Assembly (NCBI GenBank): GCA_039933515.1
Contig: JBDTNY010000134.1
Coordinates: 1-42,012 of the forward strand
Length of the DNA: 42,012 bases
Reading direction: 5' to 3'
Source of the DNA: JAOUEA01 sp039933515
GTDB taxonomy: Bacteria > Actinomycetota > UBA4738 > HRBIN12
Position numbers and translations under genes: made by a program. A model generated the notes under the pieces. The model searched no databases and had not been told where the DNA came from. It saw only the letters and a program-made list of their open reading frames with translations. Below, piece by piece: positions 31,003 through 39,413 of this stretch (position 1 is its first letter; the number at the start of each line of letters is the position of its first letter).

Positions 31003-32151
31003 TTACGCGAGCGGGATCTGTTTGTTCGGATCGACGAACGGCATCTCGACCACCGTGGCAGTCCGAGTTCCCCACTCCGTGTCGACCTCGACCGTCGTCC
31101 CCACTTCCGACATCTCGGTCGGAAGCCAGCAGTAGCCCAGGTTCTTCTCCAGGCGCGGGGAGTAGATCGCTGAAGTCACCTTCCCGACGATCACATCGCC
31201 TGAGCGCGCGCTCCATTTCACGTTGTTGAGCGCCGGGAATGACTCACCGTCGAGCTCGACGCCGTTGATCCGGCGACGCACGCCCTCGGACTCGATCCGC
31301 TTCAGCGCGGCGATCGAGATGCAGGCGTCGGCGGGCAGATCGTCGACCAGCCGTCCGAGTCCCAGCTCGTAGGGGTTGTCGTCGTAGGTCATGTCGGCGC
31401 CCCAGTTGAAGATCGCGCCCTCGATCCGGCGGATGTCGCTGGGTCCTGTCGGCCGCACGTTGAACGGCGCGCCGGCCGCCATGACCTTCTCCCAGAGCTG
31501 GGTACCCTTCGACGTGTCGGTCAGGTAGATCTCGTAGCCCACCTCCGACGTCCACCCGGTGCGAGTGATGACGACCGGGATCCCGTCGATCTCGAACTCC
31601 TTGAAGAAGTAGTACTTGATGTCGAGCACCTCGTCGCCGACCAGCGCGCGCATCAGGTCCTTCGACTTGGGGCCCTGGATCTGCATCGGGGCGACGTCGG
31701 CCTCGCGGATCGTCACGTCGAGGTCGGGGTAAGCGTTTTTCAGGCCCCGGGCGAAGAGCAGCGCGTCACTCGAGGCGAGCGCGAACCAGAACGTGTTCTC
31801 GCCCATCCGAGTGAGGACCGGGTCGTTGATGATGCCGCCGTCGCTGTCGCAGATCAGCACGTACTTGCCCTGACCGACCGCGCAGCGCGAGAGATCGCGC
31901 GGCGTCAGCAGCTGAGCGAAGCGGAAACCGTCGGGCCCGGAGATCTCGAGACAGCGCTCGACCGCGACGTCCCAGACCGTGACGTCGTTCAAGAGGGCCT
32001 CGAACTCCGCCTCGAAGGTGTCGAAGCGGATCGGGAAGTACATGTGGTTGTAGACGGTGTAGCCGATCGGGTCGTGCCGCTGCTCGGCCTCGTAGTAGGG
32101 GGTACGGCGGTTGCGGGCACCTCGCTGGACGAGGCTCATGTCGAAGGGCAT
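31003..32151 (-). CDS. DmdA/GcvT-family tetrahydrofolate-dependent methyltransferase
   Basis: A 382-residue protein of the glycine-cleavage T family. RRTPYYEAEQRHDPIGYTVY, NHMYFPIRF, LEISGPDGFRFAQLLTPRDL, SDGGIINDPVLTRM, MQIQGPKSKDLMRALVGD and ITRTGWTSEVGYEIYL follow the order and spacing of DMSP demethylase DmdA, which moves a methyl group from dimethylsulfoniopropionate to tetrahydrofolate. Related enzymes demethylate dimethylglycine or aryl methyl ethers, so the substrate is open. SD GGAG at 5 nt. The neighbouring PotD-type importer could supply a cationic methylated substrate (inference). Confidence 0.82.
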   Translation of the reverse strand: MPFDMSLVQRGARNRRTPYYEAEQRHDPIGYTVYNHMYFPIRFDTFEAEFEALLNDVTVWDVAVERCLEISGPDGFRFAQLLTPRDLSRCAVGQGKYVLICDSDGGIINDPVLTRMGENTFWFALASSDALLFARGLKNAYPDLDVTIREADVAPMQIQGPKSKDLMRALVGDEVLDIKYYFFKEFEIDGIPVVITRTGWTSEVGYEIYLTDTSKGTQLWEKVMAAGAPFNVRPTGPSDIRRIEGAIFNWGADMTYDDNPYELGLGRLVDDLPADACISIAALKRIESEGVRRRINGVELDGESFPALNNVKWSARSGDVIVGKVTSAIYSPRLEKNLGYCWLPTEMSEVGTTVEVDTEWGTRTATVVEMPFVDPNKQIPLA

Positions 32152-32297
32152 GGCGGCTCCGATCGGGATCGATGGGTGAACGGCTCATCCTGGGAGGGAG
32201 GGCCACGCGGCACAAGACACCGTGCTGACCCCGGGTCAGCGACGAGATGCCGCGCGATCCGGGCCCGGGCCTACCGCCGGGACGGCCGACCTTGACG

Positions 32298-32303
32298 GAT
32301 ACT
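32298..32303 (+). promoter_or_regulatory. Leaderless -10 box of the InlB-repeat protein
   Basis: GATACT lies 7 nt before ATG 32311; the nearby GGGAG is only 2 nt from the ATG, too close for ribosome binding. Confidence 0.45.
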
Positions 32304-32310
32304 GGGAGCC

Positions 32311-33123
32311 ATGAATCGACGACTTGCACCCCTGCTGTTGTTCGTCCTCATCGCCTCGACGGTCCCGCTCTCGGGCGCGGTGTCGGCCGGCGGCGCGCAG
32401 ACATTGACGGTGGTTACGCGGGGGAGCGGCGGCGGCACGGTGACCAGCAGCCCCGCCGGCATCGACTGCGGCGCCACCTGCTCGGCCGGCTTCGGTTCCG
32501 GAACGGTGGTGGATCTCACGGCCACAACGAACGCGAAGTCCACCTTCATCGGTTGGCGTGGCGGGTGCACCGGCAACGGATCGTGCCAGGTGACGATGAA
32601 TTCGGCCACGACGGTGCGCGCGACCTTCAGGACCTCGTATCGGCCCGACGCCTGGATCAAGCTCTGCGGGCTCAGCACCGGGTGCACGATCGACCCGCTC
32701 CCCCACCCGTGGCGCGGGAACGACGTCTACAACGCGACCGGCGCGAAGCAGAAGCTCGCCGTCCGCCTGGACGACGGCGAGGGTGTTCGCTTCTGGATCA
32801 CGCTGCAGAACGACGGCGCGTTGGGCGACAGGTTCGTGATCCAGGGGTGCAAAGGGAACCCGCGATTCGTGGTGAACGCGGTGCTCGTGGGCCTCTACAA
32901 GCGGCCCGACTGGCGTGCCGAGAAGATCACGAAGGAGTTCAAGGCTGGCACGGCGGAGTTTACCTTCCCGCCGTGGAGCGACGGCAAGAAGGTTCACCTC
33001 ACGCTCAACATCGTGGCGCCGACCACCGCGGAGGGCGTGACCTACGAGTGCCCGATCACGGTCTCTGCGAGGTCGCATCCCGCCACAAGCGACACGCTGC
33101 TCGCGACCATGACGACTTTCTGA
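32311..33123 (+). CDS. Secreted protein with an InlB-type beta repeat
   Basis: A 270-residue secreted protein. Signal peptide RRLAPLLLFVLIASTVPLSG; then one divergent InlB B-repeat (about residues 32-110: GSGGGTVTSSPAGIDCGATC, STFIGWRGGCTGNGSC) and an unassigned C-terminal domain with four Cys (IKLCGLSTGC, QGCKGN, YECPI). The same repeat type is in the GH25 protein at 17483, pointing to a shared surface-attachment module. No catalytic motif is seen. Confidence 0.8.
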   Translation: MNRRLAPLLLFVLIASTVPLSGAVSAGGAQTLTVVTRGSGGGTVTSSPAGIDCGATCSAGFGSGTVVDLTATTNAKSTFIGWRGGCTGNGSCQVTMNSATTVRATFRTSYRPDAWIKLCGLSTGCTIDPLPHPWRGNDVYNATGAKQKLAVRLDDGEGVRFWITLQNDGALGDRFVIQGCKGNPRFVVNAVLVGLYKRPDWRAEKITKEFKAGTAEFTFPPWSDGKKVHLTLNIVAPTTAEGVTYECPITVSARSHPATSDTLLATMTTF

Positions 33124-33129
33124 ACCAGG

Positions 33130-33300
33130 TTACGGCCAGAGTTTGCGCGCCGCGCGCGCGTCGAGCCACCGGGAGAGCCGCGATCGGCGATGTAGGAGCC
33201 GGACCCGGCGAGCCGCCTCGCCCTCGCGGACCTGATCCTCACGTTGGAGTCGCTGCGCCTCGCGCATTCCCTCGTTGACCTGGCGCGGATCGCGGATCAT
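33130..33300 (-). CDS. Small Arg-rich protein (56 residues), hypothetical
   Basis: From ATG 33300 to TAA 33130 a coherent short frame reads MIRDPRQVNEGMREAQRLQR and ends RWLDARAARKLWP. It is amphipathic, Arg/Glu-rich and ends in a hydrophobic WP, like the small cytoplasmic proteins seen next to many actinobacterial envelope genes. There is only a weak AGGA a few nt upstream. It sits between two other genes in a gap of about 210 bp that would otherwise be empty. Not recognised by family. Confidence 0.4.
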   Translation of the reverse strand: MIRDPRQVNEGMREAQRLQREDQVREGEAARRVRLLHRRSRLSRWLDARAARKLWP

Positions 33301-33336
33301 GGGGGCATCCTACGCCGTTGCCTCGCCGGCCCAGCC

Positions 33337-33585
33337 TTACGAGGAAGCGGGATCGTCTCGGAGCGTCCCCACGACGACCGCCCCGAGCACCGTGCCCACG
33401 AGCACGAAGGCGATGAACGCGGGTGCCGCCACCGAGGGCCGGGGGGTGCATTCCTGAAGGAACGTCGTCGCACAGTTCGACTGCGCGGCGAGCCAGTGGT
33501 GCACCGCGGCACCCGAGACCCCGCCGAGGAGCGCGCCGATCGGGTGCAGTCGGGCTCGTTGGAGCAGGTGCGTGATCGTCGTCAT
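33337..33585 (-). CDS. Small membrane protein, hypothetical
   Basis: An 82-residue protein with two hydrophobic stretches, PIGALLGGVSGAAVHHWLAA and AAPAFIAFVLVGTVLGAVVV, separated by a loop with two Cys (SNCATTFLQECTP) that would lie outside the membrane and could form a disulfide. GGAAGGA is 7-8 nt before ATG 33585. Divergent from the L,D-transpeptidase gene. No family recognised. Confidence 0.65.
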   Translation of the reverse strand: MTTITHLLQRARLHPIGALLGGVSGAAVHHWLAAQSNCATTFLQECTPRPSVAAPAFIAFVLVGTVLGAVVVGTLRDDPASS

Positions 33586-33659
33586 GGCTGCCGTCCTTCC
33601 TGGCAGAGGGAAGGGCAGCATCATGCGCCCGTGCGGCGCGCGGGTGTGGGACTTCGCGC

Positions 33660-33665
33660 GATACT
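33660..33665 (+). promoter_or_regulatory. Leaderless -10 box of the L,D-transpeptidase
   Basis: GATACT ends 7 nt before GTG 33673, so the mRNA would start at the GTG. The nearby GAAGG is one nt from the GTG and cannot serve as a ribosome-binding site. Confidence 0.45.
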
Positions 33666-33672
33666 CGAAGGC

Positions 33673-34434
33673 GTGCCCATCAGGTCCCTACCCCTTGTCC
33701 TGGCGTTCGCTCTCCTCGTTCCGGCGTGCTCGGGCGCCGGAACCGAAGAGGTGGCCACCGCCCCACCGCCCGTGGGGTCGCGGACGCGCGCTCCGAGCCC
33801 GGCCCCGCCGCCACTACTCGGGCACGGCACGTACGTCGCCGCCACGGTGCACCGATCGATCATCGTGTTCCGTGAACCCGAGGCGGCCACAGCTGACTTC
33901 GTGCTCGACACCCGGAACCCGTTCGGTCAGCGCACGCCGTTGTTGGTCGTGGGGGCCGAACGTGATCCCGAGGGTCGGCCCTGGTACGAGGTGTCGCTGC
34001 CGATCCGCCCGAACGGGTCTACCGGGTGGATGCGCGGCTACGAGCTGCGGATCCAGGAGACCGATGACCGGATCGTGGTCGATCTCTCTGATCGCACCCT
34101 CGCGCTCTACCGTCAGGGCCGGCGGGTGGACGAGTTCTCCGTCGCGATCGGCGCTCCCGGCGCTCCCACCGCCGTGGGCTCGTTCTTCGTCTGGGCGCGG
34201 GTCCCGCAGCCGGACCCATCCGGGCCGTACGGCATCTTCGCACTCGGGCTCTCGGGATTCTCCGAGACCCTCACCGAGTGGGAGGGGAGCAACGGCCGCA
34301 TCGCGATCCACGGCACGGCCGACCCCGGCGATCGGGGCCGGCGGGTGAGTCACGGTTGCATCCGCGTCTACAACACCGACATGGTGGCGCTCACGCACGT
34401 GCCGCTTGGCACGCCGGTCCTCGTGCGTCGGTAG
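33673..34434 (+). CDS. L,D-transpeptidase lipoprotein (YkuD domain)
   Basis: A 253-residue envelope enzyme. Signal peptide with lipobox LLVPACSG, a Pro-rich linker, an SH3-like segment (TYVAATVHRSIIVFREPEAA ... GSTGWMRGYELR) and the YkuD domain from about residue 135. The catalytic motif has His213 (IAIHGTADP) and SHGCIRV with Cys229; all residues are intact. It should make 3-3 cross-links in peptidoglycan or attach proteins to it. GTG 33673 gives the best lipoprotein signal; other in-frame GTGs lie at 33631 and 33646. Confidence 0.92.
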   Translation: MPIRSLPLVLAFALLVPACSGAGTEEVATAPPPVGSRTRAPSPAPPPLLGHGTYVAATVHRSIIVFREPEAATADFVLDTRNPFGQRTPLLVVGAERDPEGRPWYEVSLPIRPNGSTGWMRGYELRIQETDDRIVVDLSDRTLALYRQGRRVDEFSVAIGAPGAPTAVGSFFVWARVPQPDPSGPYGIFALGLSGFSETLTEWEGSNGRIAIHGTADPGDRGRRVSHGCIRVYNTDMVALTHVPLGTPVLVRR

Positions 34435-34436
34435 GC

Positions 34437-35420
34437 CTAAGGACGCGTCCTGCGGGCGGCGCCCAGCATCGACGCGATCGCGTCGGCGTTCCCTTGGGCT
34501 TCATCGATGGCGAGGTGCCGGGGCGGCTCGCGCCCCCGGAGCACCCGATGGATGTGTCGGATCGCGGGCGTGAACGAGTGAGCGCCGTCCGGGACCGCCG
34601 GCGTGACCGACACGTCGTCTCCCCGCTGGACGGACCAGGTGTCGTGCGCCTCCGGGTGGAACGGGTTCGTGATGCGCAGCTCGCCCTCGGTGCCGATCAC
34701 GCGGGTCGCGGTGTCGTGCGGTGTGCGGAACCCGGACGAGCACAGCAGCCGGCGGCCCCCCGGGAACGCGAGCCCGCCCCATAGCTCGAGATCGACGCCA
34801 TCCTCGCTCCAGACCGCGTCGGCGATCGCCTGTCCATCGGGTTCGGCGTCGAACAGCAGGCGCGCGAGGCGGATCGGGTAGCAGCCGACGTCTTGGATCG
34901 AACCGCCCGCGAGCTCGGCGAACCACCGGATGTCCCCGGGGTCGTCCAGCACGAAGTGGAACCTCGACCACAGCTCGCAGACCTCCCCGATCTCGCCGCG
35001 TGCGAGCGTCTCGCGCACCCGCTCGATCTGCTCGTGGAACGGGAAGACGAACGCCTCCCACAACGGCGACGTCGCCGACCGTGCGACGGCGAGCACGCGC
35101 TCGGTCTCCTCGGGCGTGGCACAGAGCGGCTTCTCGCACAGGACGGCCTTCCCCGCCAGGAGGGCCGCGATCGTCCACTCGGCGTGCAGTCCGTTCGGCA
35201 GTGGGATGTACACGGCGTCGAGCTCGGGATCCTCGATCACCCCGGCGTACCCCTCGACGCCCCGGGCGACGCCGTTGGCCGCCGCCCACGAAGCCGCGCG
35301 GGCACCGTCGCGACTCCCCACGACGGCCGCCACCCCGCCGCCGGCCTCGGCGAGCGCGGGAAGGAACGCGCTCTCGGCGATCCCCGCCGTACCGAGGATC
35401 CCCCACCGGATGTCGTCCAT
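34437..35420 (-). CDS. Gfo/Idh/MocA-family oxidoreductase
   Basis: A 327-residue NAD(P)-dependent sugar-type oxidoreductase. Rossmann start IRWGILGTAGIAESAFLPAL, the family motif LCEKPLCATPEE (EKP with catalytic Lys) around residue 95, and AGGSIQDVGCYPIRLARLLF, the DxGxYx3-type segment. The sugar or inositol substrate is unknown. ATG 35420 is preceded at 6 nt by TACGGT (35427-35432), giving a probable leaderless mRNA. Convergent with the L,D-transpeptidase, 2 nt between the two stops. Confidence 0.9.
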   Translation of the reverse strand: MDDIRWGILGTAGIAESAFLPALAEAGGGVAAVVGSRDGARAASWAAANGVARGVEGYAGVIEDPELDAVYIPLPNGLHAEWTIAALLAGKAVLCEKPLCATPEETERVLAVARSATSPLWEAFVFPFHEQIERVRETLARGEIGEVCELWSRFHFVLDDPGDIRWFAELAGGSIQDVGCYPIRLARLLFDAEPDGQAIADAVWSEDGVDLELWGGLAFPGGRRLLCSSGFRTPHDTATRVIGTEGELRITNPFHPEAHDTWSVQRGDDVSVTPAVPDGAHSFTPAIRHIHRVLRGREPPRHLAIDEAQGNADAIASMLGAARRTRP

Positions 35421-35426
35421 CGGCGC

Positions 35427-35432
35427 ACCGTA
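35427..35432 (-). promoter_or_regulatory. Leaderless -10 box of the MocA-like gene
   Basis: On the minus strand TACGGT lies 6 nt before ATG 35420; no Shine-Dalgarno. Confidence 0.45.
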
Positions 35433-35486
35433 GCAAGGTCCCTGGGCACGCGGGCGGGCTGCCTGCCCCGACCCCTGGGCCTGGCC

Positions 35487-35492
35487 CATACT
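35487..35492 (+). promoter_or_regulatory. Leaderless -10 box of the ArfB gene
   Basis: CATACT lies 6 nt before ATG 35499 with no Shine-Dalgarno between, so translation of a leaderless mRNA is expected. Confidence 0.5.
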
Positions 35493-35498
35493 TGCCGC

Positions 35499-35921
35499 AT
35501 GGAGCCGCTCCAGGTTACGCGCTCGGTGGTCGTGCCCGAGAAGGAACTCCGGTGGCGCTTCAGCCGGTCGTCGGGGCCCGGCGGGCAATCGGTCAACACC
35601 GCCGACTCTCGCGTGGAGCTGAGCCTCGACCTCATGACGACCTCGGCGCTCGGCCCCACCCTTCGTGCTCGGGCGCTCGAGCGGCTCGACGGCAGGCTCG
35701 TCAGAGGCGTGCTCACCGTGACGGCCTCTGCCCAGCGCTCACAGCGGCAGAACCGCGAGGCGGCGATGGAGCGCATGAGGGAGATCCTGGCCGAGGCGAT
35801 CGTCCCCCCGCCAAAGCCCCGCCGCCCAACCCGGGTGAGCCGGGGCGCCGACGAACGGCGGCTGGCCGCCAAACGGCGCCGCGCCCAAACCAAGCGGCTG
35901 CGCCGCCCGGACGAGGATTGA
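35499..35921 (+). CDS. arfB: ArfB-type peptidyl-tRNA hydrolase (ribosome rescue)
   Basis: A 140-residue member of the class I release-factor family without codon-recognition domains. The catalytic GGQ is in FSRSSGPGGQSVNTADSRVE, and the basic C-terminal tail (KPRRPTRVSRGADERRLAAK and RRRAQTKRLRR) enters the empty mRNA channel of stalled ribosomes in characterised ArfB/YaeJ. Length matches the family (about 140). It hydrolyses peptidyl-tRNA on ribosomes stuck on non-stop mRNA. Confidence 0.93.
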   Translation: MEPLQVTRSVVVPEKELRWRFSRSSGPGGQSVNTADSRVELSLDLMTTSALGPTLRARALERLDGRLVRGVLTVTASAQRSQRQNREAAMERMREILAEAIVPPPKPRRPTRVSRGADERRLAAKRRRAQTKRLRRPDED

Positions 35922-36017
35922 GCCGTTCGGGCGGTTTCCTCGCCCCGCTCGTAGGGTATACCTTCGTCCTACAACGGGCGCCGTACGCAGAGGGCGCCGG
36001 GGGGAGCTTCGGGAACG

Positions 36018-37298
36018 ATGCGCAGATCGATCATGAGCCTCATCCTCACCGGGCTCACGTTGTCCACGCTCGCGATCGGGACGGCGAGCGCGGCATCGCC
36101 GACGCCGCCGGATAGGTCGTGGCAGACCGACGACATCGTGCGTGCGATCGCCTTCGGCAACGGCGCGATCTATCTGGGCGGCGAGTTCACGCATGTGCGC
36201 CCGCCCGGCGCGTCCCCAGGAACCGGGGAGGTGGTGAGGAACCACGCGGCCGCGCTGAACCGGAAGACGGGCGACCTCCTGCGGTGGAACCCGCACGTCG
36301 ACGGCACCGTCTGGGCGATCGCCGTGTGGAAGTCGCGCGTCTACCTTGGCGGCGACTTCACCTCGGTGGGGGGCAAGCCGCGATCGAACCTTGCGGCGGT
36401 CGACCCCACGACCGGCGACGTCTTGAAGTGGGCGCCTCGGGCGAATGGCGAGGTGCGGGCGTTCCGCCTCGCCGCCGATGGCCAGCTCTACGTCGGGGGT
36501 TCGTTCAGCAAGGTGAACGGGGCCTCGCGCCAGCGCCTCGCGAAGATCGATCGCCGGGGTGGGCTGACGGCGTGGGCGCCGGCCGTCGTGCAGGTGGGCG
36601 GCGACCCGTGCCCACCGCGGTGTGCGCCCGTCGTGTTTTCTATCGATCTGTCGACCGACGGGAACACGGTGTATTTCGGTGGGCACTTCGGCAAGGTGAA
36701 CGGGACGAACCGCAACGAGGTCGCCGCGGTCGACGCGGCGACCGGTAAGATCGTCCGGTCCTGGAACCCCGACGTGTACGCGCCCACCAACTGCTCCACG
36801 TGCCAGCCGAACGAGACCCATCGGGTCTATCGCGTGATCATCACCGACAACCGGGCGTATATGTGCGGCGGGTTCTGGAAGGTGTGGCACCAACAGAAGC
36901 GGGCGTTCAACGTGCTCGTGACGAACCTTACCGACGGTCACCCCGATCCCGTGTTCGCCGCGGCCGACGACGGCGATACCACGGGGTGTGAGCTTCGCGG
37001 CGACGTCCTTTACCTGGGTGGTCATTTCAACTACGTAGGGGCTGCGTGCTCCCCGAACCCTCCGAACGGGACGAGCACGCAGAAGTGCAACGCCGACAAT
37101 GCGACGGTTCGCCACCACGTCGCCGCGGTGGACGCGAAGACGGGGCGACTGTTGCCGTGGCGGCCGAGCGCGAACTCGAACCACGGGGTGTGGGCGATCC
37201 AGAAGGGCCCTCGGACGGTCGTGCTCGTCGGGCACTTCACGCGGGTGGCCGGCGTGGATCAGGAGGGGATCGCCCGGTTCTCTTCGAACCTCGCTTGA
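36018..37298 (+). CDS. Secreted beta-propeller protein with GGxF repeats (DUF5122-like)
   Basis: A 426-residue secreted protein. Signal peptide SIMSLILTGLTLSTLAIGTA. At least six repeats of a delta-60/DUF5122-like blade are visible through GGEFTHVRP, GGDFTSVGGK, GGSFSKVNGA, GGHFGKVNGT, GGHFNYVGA and GHFTRVAGV, each followed by an AAVDxxTGxxxxW strand. Cys pairs (CPPRC, CSTC) suggest disulfides. No enzyme motif. GGGGGGAGC lies upstream and a TATACC box is at 35957-35962. Next to the GH5 glycosidase; both are probably surface or secreted. Confidence 0.85.
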   Translation: MRRSIMSLILTGLTLSTLAIGTASAASPTPPDRSWQTDDIVRAIAFGNGAIYLGGEFTHVRPPGASPGTGEVVRNHAAALNRKTGDLLRWNPHVDGTVWAIAVWKSRVYLGGDFTSVGGKPRSNLAAVDPTTGDVLKWAPRANGEVRAFRLAADGQLYVGGSFSKVNGASRQRLAKIDRRGGLTAWAPAVVQVGGDPCPPRCAPVVFSIDLSTDGNTVYFGGHFGKVNGTNRNEVAAVDAATGKIVRSWNPDVYAPTNCSTCQPNETHRVYRVIITDNRAYMCGGFWKVWHQQKRAFNVLVTNLTDGHPDPVFAAADDGDTTGCELRGDVLYLGGHFNYVGAACSPNPPNGTSTQKCNADNATVRHHVAAVDAKTGRLLPWRPSANSNHGVWAIQKGPRTVVLVGHFTRVAGVDQEGIARFSSNLA

Positions 37299-37322
37299 GT
37301 TGCGTGGTGCTACGGGTGGGCA

Positions 37323-37328
37323 TAGGTT
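37323..37328 (+). promoter_or_regulatory. Leaderless -10 box of the GH5 gene
   Basis: TAGGTT ends 7 nt before GTG 37336; no Shine-Dalgarno is present. Confidence 0.45.
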
Positions 37329-37335
37329 CATCTGT

Positions 37336-39399
37336 GTGAGCCGCCCCCCCCGGAGCCGTCTGCGCGCATGCCTCGTCGTGGCGATGTGGAGCGCGATGAT
37401 CGGCGCCGTCACCGTCCTCCCCGACGCCGGCGCGCAGGTCGCCGCGGTGCCGCCCTCGATCACCACCGCCGGCACGCGATTCGTCGACGGAACAGGCGCC
37501 ACCGTGGTGCTCCGCGGCGTGAACGCGCATCCGTCGACCTCGACGAGCACCGTCGTGTCGACCGGATCGAACTTCGTGCGCCTGTACCTGCGGTGGTCCG
37601 ATCTGGAGCCGACGGCACCCGTCGACGGGGTGCATGCGTGGTCGTCGACCGCGCTGGCCCAGATCGACTCCCTGGTGGCGGGCCTGCGGGATGCCGGCGT
37701 CCAGGTACTGCTCGACGTCCACCAATGCGGATGGTCGCCGTACTGGGCGTCGATCACCTCGGCCTGCTCGAACGGCATCCCCGCATGGTTCTACGACGAC
37801 GGACGGTTCCCGCAGACCGGATCGGGGCGCTCCGACGCCCGGGCGGCGTGGTGGACCTCGGAGACCGATCGATCGAGCGCCGCGTACGCCCCCTTCCTGC
37901 AGATGCTCGTGGCGCGGTACGGCGTGTACGAGAACGTGATCGGCTACGAGCTGTTCAACGAGCCCACCCCGGGCTCGCTCGGCGCCTCAACCGAGTCCAC
38001 GAACGCGATGCTCAGGTGGCAGGCGTCGATGATCCCCGTGGTGCGCGAGCTCGATCCGTGGCGGGCGATCGTCGTGATGGGCCGCGGCGGCGGCGAGGGG
38101 ATCGGGACCGCCGATCTGTCGATCCTGGGCGCCGACCCCCACCTGGTCCTCGACTGGCACGACTACTTCAACGGCCGTGCGGGCACCGGATTCGACCCGG
38201 CGGGGGACGAGTGGGTCCCCAGCTGGACCGCCACCCACATGCAGGACACCACCACCTATACCGGGACCCTCGCCCAGCAGTGGGAGGTGATGCGCGTGCC
38301 GGTCGCCAGGTCGGGCGCGGCCGGCATGCCACTGCTCGTCGGCGAGTGGGGGGTGCGCAAGGACACGACCGGCGCCGACATCTACCAGGCGCACATGCTA
38401 GACCTCCTCGAAGACCTGGGCCTCTCGTGGTCGCGGTGGGTGCTGAGCGCGACCGACCCGCTGGGGATCCGCTCCAACGCGACGGTCCTCAACCCCGCCG
38501 GGATACAGCTGCGCGATTACCTCACCAGCCCGACGGGCACGGTCCCCAACGACGTGCCGCCGGCGGGCGCGTCGCCGGTGATCGAAGGGACCGCCCAGGT
38601 GGGCGGCACCGTCTCGGCCGTCAGCGGCGGATGGGACCGCGAGCCGTACGCCGTCTCGTACCGATGGGAGCGGTGCACGACCGAGACGGACTGCGTCCCG
38701 ATCGACGGGGCGACCGGGAGTGCCTACGTCGTCTCGTCCGACGACCTCAACACAAGGCTCCGCGTCTCCGTGGTCGGCACGAACCTGTGGGGGTCCTCGG
38801 AGACCGTCACGTCCCTCATGACCCCGCTCGTCGTGGCCGGTGGCCCGGTGAACCTCTCGCTGCCCACGATCGCCGGCGCCCCGTCGATCGGCACCACGCT
38901 CGTGGCCGCGCCTGGTACCTGGACGCCGGCCGCGTCGACCTACGGGTTCAGCTGGCAGCGGTGTACGACTGTCTGCGTCGATATCGGCGGGGCGACGGGA
39001 CCCTCGTATCTGATCGCCGACGCCGACGCCGGGGCGCGGTTCCAGGTCACCGTGATCGCCTCTGAGGGCGCAAGCGTCTCGCTGCCGGCGACCTCTCTGC
39101 AGACCTCCACGGTGCCGCTCCCGCTCCCGGTCAACCTGTCGCCCCCGACGATCGGCGGGGCCGCGAAGCTCGGAGTCAAGCTGACGGCCGGCGTGGGCAC
39201 GTGGCAGTACGCGACGTCGTTCGTGTACCAATGGCAGCGGTGTGGGTCGAGCTGTTCCGCGATCACGGGTTCGAAGTCCGCCACGTACACGTTGACGACG
39301 AACGACCTGGGCAAGACGATCCGGCTCAAGGTGACGGGCCGGAACGTGACCGGATCGGTGAACGCTTATTCATCGAGGACCGGCACGGTCGTGCGCTGA
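37336..39399 (+). CDS. Secreted GH5 glycoside hydrolase with three Ig-like repeats
   Basis: A 687-residue secreted enzyme. After a signal peptide (SRLRACLVVAMWSAMIGAVT) the GH5 barrel spans about 45-400: VVLRGVNAHP, VRLYLRWSDLEP, VQVLLDVHQ, the acid/base Glu209 in GYELFNEPTPG, VLDWHDYFN and the nucleophile Glu337 in PLLVGEWGV. The pattern is close to endoglycoceramidase/endoglucanase-like GH5. From about 410 three Ig-like repeats follow, each with P.I.G.A.VG.TL, GTW, Y.WQRC and TY.L...D.G..., as in Thermoleophilia surface proteins. The start GTG 37336 fits the signal peptide. Substrate unknown. Confidence 0.9.
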   Translation: MSRPPRSRLRACLVVAMWSAMIGAVTVLPDAGAQVAAVPPSITTAGTRFVDGTGATVVLRGVNAHPSTSTSTVVSTGSNFVRLYLRWSDLEPTAPVDGVHAWSSTALAQIDSLVAGLRDAGVQVLLDVHQCGWSPYWASITSACSNGIPAWFYDDGRFPQTGSGRSDARAAWWTSETDRSSAAYAPFLQMLVARYGVYENVIGYELFNEPTPGSLGASTESTNAMLRWQASMIPVVRELDPWRAIVVMGRGGGEGIGTADLSILGADPHLVLDWHDYFNGRAGTGFDPAGDEWVPSWTATHMQDTTTYTGTLAQQWEVMRVPVARSGAAGMPLLVGEWGVRKDTTGADIYQAHMLDLLEDLGLSWSRWVLSATDPLGIRSNATVLNPAGIQLRDYLTSPTGTVPNDVPPAGASPVIEGTAQVGGTVSAVSGGWDREPYAVSYRWERCTTETDCVPIDGATGSAYVVSSDDLNTRLRVSVVGTNLWGSSETVTSLMTPLVVAGGPVNLSLPTIAGAPSIGTTLVAAPGTWTPAASTYGFSWQRCTTVCVDIGGATGPSYLIADADAGARFQVTVIASEGASVSLPATSLQTSTVPLPLPVNLSPPTIGGAAKLGVKLTAGVGTWQYATSFVYQWQRCGSSCSAITGSKSATYTLTTNDLGKTIRLKVTGRNVTGSVNAYSSRTGTVVR

Positions 39400-39413
39400 G
39401 GAGGGGAGCCAAC

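Noticed and set aside
35739..37778. A 679-codon open frame on the minus strand opposite ArfB, the propeller protein and the GH5 start
   Set aside because: No motif, no ribosome-binding site, and it spans three well-supported plus-strand genes.
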